A stretch of 54,891 bases of DNA from an uncultured Clostridia bacterium (GCA_944384855.1 CALWUY010000012.1:1-54891), one strand, 5' to 3'. Counted from the stretch's first letter, positions 9,342 through 19,688 are shown. The notes: generated by a model not told the origin, from the letters alone. A program made the numbers and translations.

Positions 9342-9890
9342 TTAGCTCCTTTCCTGTTTGTCGGCGTAAACCTCCGGTGAGAGCACGCCTACAAAAGGTA
9401 AATTTCTGTATTTTTCCTCATAATCGAGTCCGTATCCCACCACAAACTCATCAGGTATTACTTTGCCGACATAATCAGCAGAAATATCGGCCTGCCGGTT
9501 TGCCGGTTTATCAAGAAAAGCACATACTTTAATGCTTGCCGCATTTCTTTGCAGCAGCATATTTTTTAAATAAGAAAGCGTTATTCCGGAATCGAGTATA
9601 TCCTCTACAAGCAGTATATCGCAGCCTTCGGGATTTATGTCTAAATCCTTGCGGAATTTTACCACTCCGGTTGTTTTGGTGCCGCTGTAAGACGAAACTG
9701 CCATAAAATCGATTTCGCAGTCACATGTTATATTACGCATAAGATCCGCCATAAAAACAACCGCGCCTTTCAAAACGCTTACAAGAAATAATTTCTTATC
9801 CCTGTAATCTTCTGAAATCTGTCTGCCGAGTCTTGCACAAATTTCCTTAATTTCGTCTTCTGAAACTAAAATCTTTGATATCCCTTCCAT
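9342..9890 (-). CDS. hpt: Hypoxanthine phosphoribosyltransferase
   Basis: Purine salvage: converts hypoxanthine or guanine with PRPP to IMP or GMP. The PRPP-binding signature '[13 protein letters not shown]' is complete, as are the upstream '[10 protein letters not shown]' loop and the C-terminal '[11 protein letters not shown]' purine-contact region. I place the start at ATG 9890 (182 residues): GAGGAG stands 6 bases upstream, and the longer frame would overlap tilS. It lies between tilS (10-base gap) and ftsH (4-base gap). Confidence 0.96.
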   Translation of the reverse strand: MEGISKILVSEDEIKEICARLGRQISEDYRDKKLFLVSVLKGAVVFMADLMRNITCDCEIDFMAVSSYSGTKTTGVVKFRKDLDINPEGCDILLVEDILDSGITLSYLKNMLLQRNAASIKVCAFLDKPANRQADISADYVGKVIPDEFVVGYGLDYEEKYRNLPFVGVLSPEVYADKQERS

Positions 9891-9900
9891 TATACTCTCC

Positions 9901-11220
9901 TCAAAAAATACTTTTATTTTCCTCTTCAACCGTTATTTTTATATACCTTTCTGTACTTTGTGATACAGTGCATCTCTGAGCTGTACCTATGCCGTATACC
10001 CAAACCACACCTATATCATCTGAAATTACAGGTATCTTATCCCTTATGCCGACCGGTACTTTATTTTCGTTAAAAATTTTATTGACAGACTTTGTGCAGC
10101 CGCATCCGGCTTTACGTATACTGTCTCCCGGTTTTCTGGTCCTTATTACTAACTTGCCTTTAATTTTATCACAGTCAATATAACTATTTAATAACAAATT
10201 ATTAATTTTTTTTATATTTTCGGATAATTTATTATCTGATTCCTCAGTATGAACCCTGAAGCTGACACTTTTTTCATCGCCGGGATATTCAACTCTGAAC
10301 ACGCCGCGCGCTGAAACTCCGTAACAGTTTCCCGGAAGACTTGTCCTTCCGCCTTCAAGCGCTGTTATCAAAGCCTCATTGATGTGAATATTCTCAAGAT
10401 TTATTCCTGTGCTCTTTTGCTCAATAAATTTTCTGATAATTCGTTTTTGTACCGAAATATTCAGTTTTTTTAAACCGCGGGTATCAAGACTGCCGTCATC
10501 AAGAACACTGTTTTTTATATAATCATCCGCAGCACCGTCGAGAAACTCAGCGTCTTCCTTTAATGAAACACACATCCTTGAAACCGTTTCCTCAACCGAG
10601 GGGTTAATATCCCTCAATACCGGTATGACATTATGACGTATCCTGTTTCGCGTATACCCGTCGGAAAGGTTTGTGCTGTCAGTGACAAATGATATGCGAT
10701 TATCTTTGCAGTATTTTTCCACCTGAGCTCTTGTGCATAAAATCAAAGGCCTGATTATCCGTCCCCGCTTTGCCGGAATACCGCAAAGTCCCGTAAGCGC
10801 GGTCCCCCGCGAAATATTATATATAACTGTTTCAAGATTGTCGCTTGCCGTGTGCGCCGTGGCAATCAATCCGTTTGAAACACTTTCAAGAAATTCGTAT
10901 CTTGCTTTCCTGGCGGCAAGTTCCTCTGATACCTTGCTTTGCCTGGCAATCAAAGGTATATCGGCGCGCTCACAAAAAAGCGTGACTCCCATAGCCTTAC
11001 ACTGCTGTTCAACAAACTTCTGATCCCGTTCGGCTTCCTCGCCACGTATCATATGATTGAGATGCGCCGCCGTTATATTAATATTAAGCTGTTGCCTTAA
11101 TTTAAGCAAAACGCTGAGAAGTGCCATTGAATCCGCGCCGCCAGAAAGCGCTACCGTAATATCACGGCAGTCTTCAATGAGCGAAAATTTTTCTATGGCT
11201 TCTGATACAATTCTTTCCAT
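9901..11220 (-). CDS. tilS: tRNA(Ile) lysidine synthetase
   Basis: Modifies C34 of the CAU-anticodon isoleucine tRNA to lysidine, changing both codon reading and charging. The PP-loop 'SGGADS' is at residues 25-30, and the N-terminal ATPase fold continues to about 215. The C-terminal TilS substrate-binding domain (about 355-425) has 'RTRKPGDSIRKAG', typical of full-length members. The ATG shares one base with the dnaB stop codon, consistent with translational coupling. Confidence 0.95.
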   Translation of the reverse strand: MERIVSEAIEKFSLIEDCRDITVALSGGADSMALLSVLLKLRQQLNINITAAHLNHMIRGEEAERDQKFVEQQCKAMGVTLFCERADIPLIARQSKVSEELAARKARYEFLESVSNGLIATAHTASDNLETVIYNISRGTALTGLCGIPAKRGRIIRPLILCTRAQVEKYCKDNRISFVTDSTNLSDGYTRNRIRHNVIPVLRDINPSVEETVSRMCVSLKEDAEFLDGAADDYIKNSVLDDGSLDTRGLKKLNISVQKRIIRKFIEQKSTGINLENIHINEALITALEGGRTSLPGNCYGVSARGVFRVEYPGDEKSVSFRVHTEESDNKLSENIKKINNLLLNSYIDCDKIKGKLVIRTRKPGDSIRKAGCGCTKSVNKIFNENKVPVGIRDKIPVISDDIGVVWVYGIGTAQRCTVSQSTERYIKITVEEENKSIF

Positions 11221-12590
11221 TATCTCGACACATCCAAAGAAGTAAATCTCGTGAACTGACCGTCCCAGTATAATTCTACCGTTCCGGTTTCACCGTGACG
11301 GTTTTTGGCTACTATGCATTCTGCCTTATTCGGGTCGGCCTTGTCCTCGTCATAGTCCTTCTCATTGTCATAATATGTTTCTCTGTACAGGAATAATACG
11401 ATATCTGCGTCCTGTTCAATGGATCCGGATTCTCTGAGGTCAGAAAGAGCCGGCTTATGCGATTTTCCCTTGGTTTCCGTACCTCTTGAGAGCTGAGCGC
11501 AGGCTATAACCGGAATTTTGAGTTCTTTCGCCATAATTTTGAGATTTCTGGTTATTTCGGACACTTCCTGCACGCGGTTTTCGGTCTGACGTGCAGACTT
11601 CATAAGTCCTAAATAATCAACTATTACCAAATCCACCTTCGCCATACGTCTCAGTTTTGCTTTCATTTCCGGAACAGTTATCGTTGAGGTTTCGTCAAAA
11701 TAAATATTCGCCTTTGAAAGATTTTCGCCGGCCTGCGCGAGTCTTGCCCATTCATCGCTCTCAAGCTCACCGGTACGAAGCTTTTCGCTTTTTATACCCG
11801 CCTCGCTCGAAAGCATTCTCTGTGCCAGCTGATCACGGGTCATCTCAAGGGAGAAAAAGCAAACGGTTCTGCCTGTACCGACCGCCACATTCCTCGCAAT
11901 ATTAAGCGCAAATGAAGTTTTGCCCATACCCGGACGCGCTCCGAGGATTATAAGATCAGACTTGTTAAGTCCTGTCATCATCTGATCAAGTCTGCTTATA
12001 CCGCAGGGTATGCCTATATAATCATTTCTGGTCTGAGGATCCGACATTTTTGTAAGCCTGTCGTATGTTTCGTTCTCAATTACCGATTTAATGTGAGTTA
12101 GACCGCTTATCTCCCTGCCCTGCCGTATCTCATAAATCCGCTGTTCCGCATGGTCAAGCAGTTTGCCTGAATCCATAGAGTTTTCATTTATATCCTTTAT
12201 TATATCCTGTGCTGCCGTCATAAGCGAACGCGCGTAATAACGTTCCCTTATTATAGCGACGTATGTAAGTACATTCGCCGCCGACGGCACTGTCTGTACC
12301 AACTGGGTCAAATATGCTTTGCCGCCGGCTTCGTCATATACTCCGTCTTTCTTGATTTTCTCAAGCAGCGATACAAAATCTATAGTCTGGCTCAATTCGT
12401 ACATGGAAGACATTGCTTTATATATTTCCCTGTGCTGCGGAATATAAAAGTACTCCGCTTTCATCTGTACCGCAATGTCGTTAAGACATTTTGGGTCAAT
12501 AAGTATTGCTCCCAGCACCGACTGCTCCGCTTCAACCGAATACGGCAGCCGTCCGCCGTCCAAATTATAAATCAGATTTTCTTCACTCAT
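11220..12590 (-). CDS. dnaB: Replicative DNA helicase DnaB
   Basis: Hexameric helicase that unwinds DNA ahead of the replication fork (called dnaC in Bacillus subtilis). At 456 residues it has the standard size and no intein. The N-terminal domain starts with 'LPYSVEAEQSVLGAIL'. The RecA-like domain carries Walker A 'GARPGMGKTS' (217-226) and the 'LVIVDYLGLM' Walker B strand. 'QLSRGTE' and 'DLRESGSIEQDAD' are conserved DnaB motifs. It starts 5 bases after rplI; the rplI-dnaB pairing is widespread in Firmicutes. Confidence 0.98.
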   Translation of the reverse strand: MSEENLIYNLDGGRLPYSVEAEQSVLGAILIDPKCLNDIAVQMKAEYFYIPQHREIYKAMSSMYELSQTIDFVSLLEKIKKDGVYDEAGGKAYLTQLVQTVPSAANVLTYVAIIRERYYARSLMTAAQDIIKDINENSMDSGKLLDHAEQRIYEIRQGREISGLTHIKSVIENETYDRLTKMSDPQTRNDYIGIPCGISRLDQMMTGLNKSDLIILGARPGMGKTSFALNIARNVAVGTGRTVCFFSLEMTRDQLAQRMLSSEAGIKSEKLRTGELESDEWARLAQAGENLSKANIYFDETSTITVPEMKAKLRRMAKVDLVIVDYLGLMKSARQTENRVQEVSEITRNLKIMAKELKIPVIACAQLSRGTETKGKSHKPALSDLRESGSIEQDADIVLFLYRETYYDNEKDYDEDKADPNKAECIVAKNRHGETGTVELYWDGQFTRFTSLDVSR

Positions 12591-12595
12591 ATTTT

Positions 12596-13036
12596 TTATT
12601 CCGTAACCTTTACGTTAACCTTTGCGGTAATTCCCTGATAAAGCCTGATTTCAGCGGTATATTCACCGTGATTTTTAATATCGGCAACATTCATTTTTTT
12701 CCTGTCGATCTCTACACCGAGACTGTTCTTTATCTCGTTTGCGATTTCCTTTGATGTAACCGCTCCGAATAACTTGCCGCTGTCTCCGGCTTTGGCCCTT
12801 ATTACAACCGTTTTGCCTTCAAGCTTTGCCGCTGTTTCCTTTGCAGCGTTTATTTCCTCTTTCTTATGGTGAGCGGCGGATTCTTCGCGGTTTTTCAGTT
12901 CATTAAGCGCTGCGTTGTCCGCTTCAACCGCCAGTTTTTTCGGCAAAAGATAATTTCTTGCGTATCCGTCGGAAACATTGCACAGTTCCCCTTTTTTTCC
13001 ATGCCCCTTAACATCCGTCAATAAAACTACTTTCAT
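12596..13036 (-). CDS. rplI: 50S ribosomal protein L9
   Basis: Structural protein of the large ribosomal subunit, binding 23S rRNA. The 146-residue chain begins '[17 protein letters not shown]' and continues with '[16 protein letters not shown]', the L9 N-domain signature, followed by a charged connecting helix and a C-terminal domain ending '[11 protein letters not shown]'. The length is as expected. It lies between RNase J (16-base gap) and dnaB (5-base gap). Confidence 0.98.
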   Translation of the reverse strand: MKVVLLTDVKGHGKKGELCNVSDGYARNYLLPKKLAVEADNAALNELKNREESAAHHKKEEINAAKETAAKLEGKTVVIRAKAGDSGKLFGAVTSKEIANEIKNSLGVEIDRKKMNVADIKNHGEYTAEIRLYQGITAKVNVKVTE

Positions 13037-13052
13037 ATACTTTTCCCCCTGA

Positions 13053-14918
13053 TTAAACTTCCATAATAATCGGCAGTATCATCGGACTGCGCTTTGTTTT
13101 TGTAAATAAAAATTTCGCTACACCGTCTTTAATACGTGTTTTTGTGGTGTTCCAGTCACGGATATTATTCATATAACAGCGCTCAAGAATATCACATACT
13201 ACTTCCCTGATTTCATTCATAAGCTCCTCGGATTCTTTGACATACACAAATCCGCGCGATACCACATCCGGACCCGAAACCACTTCCCTTGATATCCTGT
13301 CCATAGACATGGCAACTATTATTATACCGTCATCTGAAAGATGCTTTCTGTCACGCAGCACTATGCTTCCTACATCTCCCACTCCGAGTCCGTCCACCAG
13401 AACTCTGCCTGCAGTTACGGTGTCGTTGCATACCATTTTGTCGCGGCTTACCTCAATGACTCCTCCGTTAACGGAAACCAGTATATTTTCTTTCGGAATT
13501 CCCATTTGCGTTGCCAAGGCAGCGTGCTTCATAAGATGTTTCTGTTCACCGTGCAGCGGAATTACATATTTCGGCTTTACAACGCTCATCATAAGCTTGA
13601 GTTCTTCCTGACAGGCATGCCCCGAAACATGTACGTCGTACATTCGTTCATACACCACATTGGCGCCGCTTTTCATAAGCTCGTTTATAACCTTGCTGAC
13701 GAGCTTTTCATTTCCCGGTATAGGCGTAGCCGATATAATTATCATATCACCCGGAATAATGTCTATCTGCTTGTGATCCGAAAAAGCTATTCGGTGCAGG
13801 GCTGACATCGGTTCACCCTGGCTTCCCGTAGTAACAATAACTATATCGCCCGGCTCATAGCGCTTTATATCTCCGACATCAATAAGCACATTGTCAGGAA
13901 CTCTCAGATATCCTAATTCTGCGGCTACCGTAACAACGTTTATCATACTTCTTCCTGATACTGCGACCTTACGTTTGCAGTTGACTGCTTCGTCGATTAT
14001 CTGCTGTATACGGTGTATATTTGACGAAAATGTAGCCACTATTATTCTGTGTCCTTCGGCCTTTTTAAACAGGTTTGAAAAAGAATCCCCCACAAGACGC
14101 TCCGATGCGGTATAGCCCGGTCTCTCAGCATTTGTAGAATCGGCAAGAAGCGCCAATACCCCCGTTTTACCGTATTCGGCAAATCTTCCTATATCTATCA
14201 CATAGTCATCTATAGGAGTAGTATCTATCTTGAAATCGCCCGTGTGAATTACAGTTCCCGCCGGACAGGTAATCGCAAACCCCACCGCATCCGGAATAGA
14301 ATGATTGACATGTATAAATTCGACTGTAAATTTACCTAAAACCACCTTTTGTCCCGGTTTTACGGTGTTCAGCTTAGCGTCAGCCAAAAGCTTATGCTCT
14401 TTAAGTTTTCCCTCAATAAGACCTATCGTCAGTCTTGTGGCGTAAATGGGCACATTGAAATCCCTCAGGAGATAAGGAATAGCTCCTATATGATCCTCAT
14501 GCCCGTGGGTTACTACCATACCCTTTATTTTATCTTTGTTCTCAAGAACAAAACTGAAATCCGGAATTACTATATCTATACCCGGCATTTCTTCATCCGG
14601 AAATGACATTCCGCAGTCAACCAGAAACATATCGCCGTCATATTCATAAACCGTTATATTCTTTCCTATTTCTCCCAGACCGCCTATAGGTATTATTTTT
14701 ATCGGCTTGAGCGTCTCATTTTGTTTTGCAGAATTAGTTCTTTTACGGCCGGTTGTTGTTTTAGTATAGGTACGCGTCCTGCTGCGCTCACCGGTATTCT
14801 GACGCTTCACGTCTTTGCCGCGTACGGCTTCCTTGGTTTTCTCTGTTTTTTTATAACTGTTCTTTACCGGTTTGTTCCCTTTATTGCCGTTTTCTTTTTT
14901 TAAAGGTACTTGATTCAT
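13053..14918 (-). CDS. rnj: Ribonuclease J
   Basis: Metallo-beta-lactamase/beta-CASP nuclease with 5'-3' exonuclease and endonuclease activity in mRNA decay and rRNA maturation. The zinc motif '[10 protein letters not shown]' (around 138-143) and the glycine-rich '[12 protein letters not shown]' start of the fold are clear, as is 'PLHGEQKH' near the C-terminus. About 70 residues of Lys/Arg/Asn/Thr-rich, probably disordered sequence precede the catalytic fold; basic extensions occur in some clostridial RNase J proteins. I choose ATG 14918 (621 residues), because the upstream ATG is part of the GGAGG ribosome site (14930-14934). It follows whiA after 82 bases. Confidence 0.95.
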   Translation of the reverse strand: MNQVPLKKENGNKGNKPVKNSYKKTEKTKEAVRGKDVKRQNTGERSRTRTYTKTTTGRKRTNSAKQNETLKPIKIIPIGGLGEIGKNITVYEYDGDMFLVDCGMSFPDEEMPGIDIVIPDFSFVLENKDKIKGMVVTHGHEDHIGAIPYLLRDFNVPIYATRLTIGLIEGKLKEHKLLADAKLNTVKPGQKVVLGKFTVEFIHVNHSIPDAVGFAITCPAGTVIHTGDFKIDTTPIDDYVIDIGRFAEYGKTGVLALLADSTNAERPGYTASERLVGDSFSNLFKKAEGHRIIVATFSSNIHRIQQIIDEAVNCKRKVAVSGRSMINVVTVAAELGYLRVPDNVLIDVGDIKRYEPGDIVIVTTGSQGEPMSALHRIAFSDHKQIDIIPGDMIIISATPIPGNEKLVSKVINELMKSGANVVYERMYDVHVSGHACQEELKLMMSVVKPKYVIPLHGEQKHLMKHAALATQMGIPKENILVSVNGGVIEVSRDKMVCNDTVTAGRVLVDGLGVGDVGSIVLRDRKHLSDDGIIIVAMSMDRISREVVSGPDVVSRGFVYVKESEELMNEIREVVCDILERCYMNNIRDWNTTKTRIKDGVAKFLFTKTKRSPMILPIIMEV

Positions 14919-15000
14919 TAAAAATTTTTCCTCCATATAAACATCTGATTACATCGTTCTCTTTATACTGAATATTATTTACAAAAAAATTATTATGTAA

Positions 15001-15900
15001 TCAGTCTTCTTTTTTAAGCTCATCATATATTTTAATAATTTTGTTAAGTCGGTGATTAAGTCCCGAAACAGTAAGAGGCTCGCCGGACAATATGCAAAGT
15101 TCCTTGAGTGTTGCGCTTGGGTTTTCCTTTCTCAGGAGTGCCGCTGTCAGCAGTTCCTCCGGAAGACTGTACAGCATATCATTTTCTTCAAGAAACATAA
15201 TAGCCGTTCTTTGCCTTATTGATGCCTCAACTGCTTTTGAAATATTTGCGCTGTCACAATTCCGCGCCCTGTTGATGTTATTTTTTATACTTTTCATTAT
15301 TTTGGTGTCAATAATATTAAGCGTCTGCTTTCCCGCTCCCATAAGCGTCAGCAAATCCTCTACCGCGGCGCTTTCTTTTGTATATAGCTGAACACCTGAT
15401 TTTCTGCGGACTTTATGCATATCAATACCGCACCGGGCTAAAAGCGATTGCAGTTCATCAGCCGCTTTTTCATTTTTTACATTAAACTCCGCCCGGTACT
15501 CTTTTTCGGGATCATTTATATTTCCGCAGGCTAAAAATGCTCCGCGTATAAAACAGTTTCTGCAGCAGTCCCTGGCAAAAACAGAACTGTCAATAGTATC
15601 TCCGCCCATGCCGTAATCCACCGAAGCAAGTATTTTCAGACGGTCGGCTTCCGAATCTATTTCCGCTTTGTAAGTAGGTTTAATATTTCCTCCGACAGTC
15701 AGCACAGGTACAATTTTATAAACTTCATTAATCAATTCACAATATGCCCTTGCAACATTTTCATTAGTCGTCTGAATAGATATCCTTTTCGTCGAAAAAG
15801 ATCTGCCGAACAGCATAAATCCGTATATATAAGCCGGTTTGCAGCATTTTTGCAGCTTTAAAGACACAAGTTCGTTTTTTACGTCAGAGCAAAATGACAT
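15001..15900 (-). CDS. whiA: DNA-binding protein WhiA
   Basis: Regulator linked to cell division and chromosome segregation in Gram-positive bacteria. The 299-residue protein begins 'MSFCSDVKNELVSLKL', a typical WhiA opening. It has a LAGLIDADG-like N-terminal half ('RGAFLACGNINDPEKEY') and a C-terminal helix-turn-helix ('TLKELCILSGEPLTVSGLN'). The start is ATG 15900 with AAAGG at 8-9 nt; the GTG three codons upstream has no ribosome site. It begins 5 bases after rapZ ends. In most Firmicutes yvcK lies between these two genes; here it does not. Confidence 0.93.
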   Translation of the reverse strand: MSFCSDVKNELVSLKLQKCCKPAYIYGFMLFGRSFSTKRISIQTTNENVARAYCELINEVYKIVPVLTVGGNIKPTYKAEIDSEADRLKILASVDYGMGGDTIDSSVFARDCCRNCFIRGAFLACGNINDPEKEYRAEFNVKNEKAADELQSLLARCGIDMHKVRRKSGVQLYTKESAAVEDLLTLMGAGKQTLNIIDTKIMKSIKNNINRARNCDSANISKAVEASIRQRTAIMFLEENDMLYSLPEELLTAALLRKENPSATLKELCILSGEPLTVSGLNHRLNKIIKIYDELKKED

Positions 15901-15905
15901 ATTCG

Positions 15906-16766
15906 TCACCTTTTCTGTATATCTCGATGAACAGTGATGCAGTCATATCCCTGTTCTTTCAAATGCGCGGATATAAGTTCGGCGTATGTAACCGAACGGT
16001 GTTTCCCGCCGGTGCATCCGAACGCTATTATAAGCTGACTTTTACCTTCCTTGGCATACAGCGGCACAGCGCAGTCTATAAATGATGTGAGACGGCTGTA
16101 AAATTCACCGCTGTCTTTTCCGCTCATAACATATTCTCTGACCTTAAAATCAAGACCGGTTTTATCTTTGAGTTCCTCTGCATAAAACGGATTTGGAAGA
16201 CACCTTACGTCTATTACCAGATCCGCCTCCGTATCAGTACCGTATTTAAAACCGAATGACTTGCACTGAATCTTAAGAACGCCGCCAACGCTTTTAAAAA
16301 ATATACTCGAAAGCTTTTCCTTAAGCTGTGATATTGATATATAACTCGTATCTACAACGTAATCGGCATTGGCTCTCAGCTTCTCGAGCATTTTACGCTC
16401 TTTTTGTACCGCCTGAGACAGAGAAATATCTCCGCTGTTCATAAGCGGATGCTTCCGGCGGTTTTCTTTATACCTGCGGATTAAAATCTCATCGGATGAA
16501 TCGAGAAATAAAATTTTAAAATTTATGTTTCTCGCTTTTAAATCGGTCAGGACAGACGATATCTCAGAGAACATATTTCCTCCCCTGACATCAGTAACCA
16601 CAACCATCTTGTTAAGCTCGTCGCCGCTTCTCAGCGACAGATCCACAAACGCGGGTATTATGGCGGGCGGAATATTGTCAACGCAGAAAAATCCCATGTC
16701 CTCAAAAGCGTTGGCCGCCTGAGATTTTCCGGCACCGGACATTCCTGTTACAATTAATAATTCCAC
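15906..16766 (-). CDS. rapZ: RNase adapter / nucleotide-binding protein RapZ (YvcJ)
   Basis: P-loop protein that hydrolyses nucleotides; in Gram-positive bacteria the YvcJ form is linked to competence and cell envelope, and in enterics RapZ controls amino-sugar synthesis via small RNAs. The 286-residue chain has Walker A 'GMSGAGKS' (8-15) and the C-terminal 'GCTGGKHRSVTYAE', both diagnostic. The start is GTG 16766, giving the canonical 'MELLIVTGMSG'. It lies 7 bases after murB and 5 bases before whiA, so translation is probably coupled. Confidence 0.95.
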   Translation of the reverse strand: MELLIVTGMSGAGKSQAANAFEDMGFFCVDNIPPAIIPAFVDLSLRSGDELNKMVVVTDVRGGNMFSEISSVLTDLKARNINFKILFLDSSDEILIRRYKENRRKHPLMNSGDISLSQAVQKERKMLEKLRANADYVVDTSYISISQLKEKLSSIFFKSVGGVLKIQCKSFGFKYGTDTEADLVIDVRCLPNPFYAEELKDKTGLDFKVREYVMSGKDSGEFYSRLTSFIDCAVPLYAKEGKSQLIIAFGCTGGKHRSVTYAELISAHLKEQGYDCITVHRDIQKR

Positions 16767-16773
16767 CCTTTAA

Positions 16774-17679
16774 TCACTCTTTTCCGACAAATATAATTTC
16801 AGGCTCCAACATAACACCGTCCGCCTTAAAAACGGTTTCTTTCACAAGCTCAATAAGCTTTTTGACGTCTTCACATGTGGCAGAACCGCAATTTATCAAA
16901 AAACCGGCATGTTTCGGACTAACCATTGCTCCTCCCACAGTTACACCTTTAAGATTATTTTTTTCTATAAGCGCTCCGGCAAAATTGCCTTCCGGTCTCT
17001 TAAAAGTGCTTCCGGCACTCGGAAATTCCAGCGGCTGCTTTGCTTTCCGCTTTTCCATATAATCTTCCATCAAAGCGTTTATTTTTTCTTTGTCTCCCTT
17101 TTTCAGCCTGTATTTTACAGAAGTAATTATCATATCACTGCCTCTGAATATGCTTTTTCTGTAGCCGAAATTCATATCGTTTTTGGATATTTCTTCTGTT
17201 ATGCCTTCGGATGTTATGAACTTGCAGGAATCCACCGCCTGTGAAATCTCCCCGTTGTATGCGCCTGCATTCATATACAGCGAACCTCCCGCGCATCCAG
17301 GTATCCCGTAAGCAAATTCCAGACCTGAAAGAGAATTATCCCTTGCCGCTGCACATACGCCGGCGAGCGACGCTCCGGCCCCCGCCGTGATGTACTCTCC
17401 GTTAACTTCTATACTGTTTATTTTGGAAAGACTTATTACAGCTCCCTCTATACCTTTGTCAGAAACTAATATATTTGATCCGTTTCCTATTACAAAATAC
17501 GGAATCTCGAATTTTTTTATCGCTGTCATAAGCAAACACAGTTCATCTGTGTTTTTCGGTTCAATAAATAATGAAGCAGGGCCGCCTATTTTAAAGCTTG
17601 TATGATTACGCATAGGTTCTTCTGTTCTGTATTCGATTTTTTCATTTGTGCAAAATTCTTCGAACGCTTTAATGTCCAT
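16774..17679 (-). CDS. murB: UDP-N-acetylmuramate dehydrogenase
   Basis: FAD- and NADPH-dependent reduction of UDP-GlcNAc-enolpyruvate to UDP-MurNAc in peptidoglycan synthesis. FAD-binding signatures 'VIGNGSNILVSD' and 'GIPGCAGGSLYMNAGAY' are visible, and the catalytic serine region is 'SAGSTFKRPEG', with a compact C-terminus typical of type II MurB. The start is ATG 17679 (301 residues) with GGGG six bases upstream; the TTG two codons before it has no ribosome site. It stands between a ROK kinase (21-base gap) and rapZ (7-base gap). Confidence 0.97.
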   Translation of the reverse strand: MDIKAFEEFCTNEKIEYRTEEPMRNHTSFKIGGPASLFIEPKNTDELCLLMTAIKKFEIPYFVIGNGSNILVSDKGIEGAVISLSKINSIEVNGEYITAGAGASLAGVCAAARDNSLSGLEFAYGIPGCAGGSLYMNAGAYNGEISQAVDSCKFITSEGITEEISKNDMNFGYRKSIFRGSDMIITSVKYRLKKGDKEKINALMEDYMEKRKAKQPLEFPSAGSTFKRPEGNFAGALIEKNNLKGVTVGGAMVSPKHAGFLINCGSATCEDVKKLIELVKETVFKADGVMLEPEIIFVGKE

Positions 17680-17700
17680 AGCCAACCCCTGATTTAAAAT

Positions 17701-18657
17701 TTATTTGTACAGATTACAGATATTTGCAGCGCCGATTATACCGGCATCATTACCCAGCAAAGCAGTTTTTATTTCCGCTTTCCGAGAAATATTACGGGCA
17801 TAGTTTTCACCGTTTACAAACTCAACAACAGGTTTTATAAGATTGTCTCCTTCTTTGGATACTCCGCCTCCGATGCAGATTATCTCAGGCTGAAAGACGT
17901 TTATATTATTCGCTATGCCTACCGCAATATAATGTACATACTTATTTACAACCGCCTTTCCGGCAGCATCCCCCTGGCGCATTGCGTCAAACGCGGTTAT
18001 TCCGCTCACCTTGTTGATATCGTTTTCACAAAGTTTCCACATTATACTGTCACTGTATCTAATCATAGCCTGTTTGGTCTGCCTGATAAGAGCCGTGGCA
18101 GATGCGTAAGCTTCCCAGCATCCCTGTCTTCCGCAGGTACACATCTCTCCGTCGACCGCTATAACCGTATGTCCAAGCTCGCCTCCGGCGTAATTGGATC
18201 CGGAATAAATCTTGCCGTCAATGATTATTCCGCCTCCTACTCCCGTTCCGAGAGTAATCATTATAAAATTCCGTGTTCCTTTACCGGCCCCAGCAATATA
18301 TTCGCCGTATGCCGCCGCGTTAGCATCGTTTTCAATATAGAAATCTATTCCGGTACGGTCTTTCAGCATATCCGCCATAGGCACATTTACAAAGTCGAGA
18401 TTATTAGCATAACAAACTATTCCGTTTACAGGGTCTATCGCTCCCGGAGATCCCACTCCCGCAGCCTCTATATCGCATACCTTAAGGCCTGCACTTTCTA
18501 TTGCCTCAAAAGCTGCGGCAGCCATGTCGTCTATAATCTCGTCCGCGGGTCTTGGGCAGTTTGTTTTCCTCTTTGCAGTCGAAATGATTTTATAGTCATC
18601 ATCCACTACGCTTGCCACAATATTTGTTCCGCCTAAGTCAATACCTAATTTATACAT
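17701..18657 (-). CDS. ROK-family glucokinase
   Basis: Sugar kinase of the ROK family, most likely phosphorylating glucose at C6 in the cytoplasm. The 318-residue protein has the phosphate loop 'DLGGTNIVASVVD', the catalytic 'IENDANAAAYGE', 'LGTGVGGGII' and the ROK zinc motif 'CTCGRQGCWE' (173-182). There is no N-terminal helix-turn-helix, so it is an enzyme and not a ROK repressor. ATG 18657 has GGAG at 8 nt; the GTG upstream overlaps the ribosome site. Its position right after hprK suggests a tie to glucose-dependent control. Other ROK hexose substrates cannot be excluded. Confidence 0.9.
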   Translation of the reverse strand: MYKLGIDLGGTNIVASVVDDDYKIISTAKRKTNCPRPADEIIDDMAAAAFEAIESAGLKVCDIEAAGVGSPGAIDPVNGIVCYANNLDFVNVPMADMLKDRTGIDFYIENDANAAAYGEYIAGAGKGTRNFIMITLGTGVGGGIIIDGKIYSGSNYAGGELGHTVIAVDGEMCTCGRQGCWEAYASATALIRQTKQAMIRYSDSIMWKLCENDINKVSGITAFDAMRQGDAAGKAVVNKYVHYIAVGIANNINVFQPEIICIGGGVSKEGDNLIKPVVEFVNGENYARNISRKAEIKTALLGNDAGIIGAANICNLYK

Positions 18658-18683
18658 TTTTAACACTCCTACTTTCTGTCACT

Positions 18684-19652
18684 TTAAAAAGGGTCTACCG
18701 CTTTCGGTTCATTAATATGAGCCTGTTCATCGTCAGTCATACCAAGCCGCTTAAGTAAATCCTCAGCCGCGTTGTATCCCAGTTTCTTCTGACGGTTGTT
18801 CATAGCAGCTACTTCTATAATTACTGCCAAATTACGTCCCGGCTTTACCGGAATTGTAAGCGACGGGATTTTAAGCTCAAGTATTTCGGTAAACTGGTTT
18901 TCCAGTCCCATTCTGTCATAAACTTTATTTATATCCCATTGTTCGATATTGATTACAAGATCTATTTTCTCGGTAAGCTTAACCGCTCCGGCTCCGAAAA
19001 TACGGCTTGCGTTTATAATACCTATGCCGCGAAGCTCAATAAAATGCCTGATATTATCCGGGGCTGTTCCCACAAGCGACTTATTTGAAACCCTGCGTAT
19101 CTCAACAGCGTCATCAGCTATAAGCCTGTGTCCTCTTTTTACCAGTTCTATAGCGGTTTCGCTCTTACCTACTCCGCTCTCGCCTAACAGAAGTATACCC
19201 TCGCCGTACACTTCTACCAGCACGCCGTGACGCGTAATGCGCGGTGCCAAATGAAGATTAAGAAAAGCAATCAGCGCGGCCGTAAAATCCGATGTGGATT
19301 CTTCAGTCCTTAGCAGCGGAACACCGTACTTTTCAGCTGCCTGCCGGTACATATCCCCGGTTTCAAGATTGCGGCAGATAATTACTGCCGACGGTTTTCT
19401 CGAAAAAAACTCATCAAGTCTCTGGCGAGCTTTTTCATCCGTAAACCTTCTCAAAAAGCTTTCTTCACTTTTGCCTATTATCTGAATACGGTTTTTATCA
19501 AAATATTCGAAATATCCTGCCATGTGAAGTCCCGGACGGTTAATTTCGGCAGAAGTTATCATAATCTTTTCCTTATCATCCGGAAGATTAAGTATTTCAA
19601 GTGAAAATTCAGATATAATTTTCTCAAGCGGCACTGTAAAGTTAGTATGCAA
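18684..19652 (-). CDS. hprK: HPr kinase/phosphorylase
   Basis: Phosphorylates and dephosphorylates Ser46 of HPr, the central switch of carbon catabolite repression in Firmicutes. Walker A 'GESGVGKSE' (157-165), 'RHGVLVEVYG' and the HprK signature 'ELRGIGI' (206-212) are present, and the C-terminal helix region has 'KPGRNLAVIIEVAAMN'. I place the start at TTG 19652 (322 residues): GGAGG (19661-19665) stands 8 bases upstream, and the family's N-terminus normally starts shortly before 'VPLEKIISEFSLEIL'. The longer in-frame ATG at 19700 lacks a ribosome site and begins upstream of the predicted transcription start. First gene of the operon. Confidence 0.95.
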   Translation of the reverse strand: MHTNFTVPLEKIISEFSLEILNLPDDKEKIMITSAEINRPGLHMAGYFEYFDKNRIQIIGKSEESFLRRFTDEKARQRLDEFFSRKPSAVIICRNLETGDMYRQAAEKYGVPLLRTEESTSDFTAALIAFLNLHLAPRITRHGVLVEVYGEGILLLGESGVGKSETAIELVKRGHRLIADDAVEIRRVSNKSLVGTAPDNIRHFIELRGIGIINASRIFGAGAVKLTEKIDLVINIEQWDINKVYDRMGLENQFTEILELKIPSLTIPVKPGRNLAVIIEVAAMNNRQKKLGYNAAEDLLKRLGMTDDEQAHINEPKAVDPF

Positions 19653-19688
19653 AAATCTTACCTCCTTAATTACAAAATTATTCATATT

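Noticed and set aside
17932-18636. 234-codon plus-strand frame opposite the ROK kinase
   Set aside because: It is the antisense of a clear enzyme gene, has no recognisable motif and no ribosome site. The same holds for other long antisense frames, e.g. 49202-49816, 31875-32429, 4302-4769 and 13341-13805.
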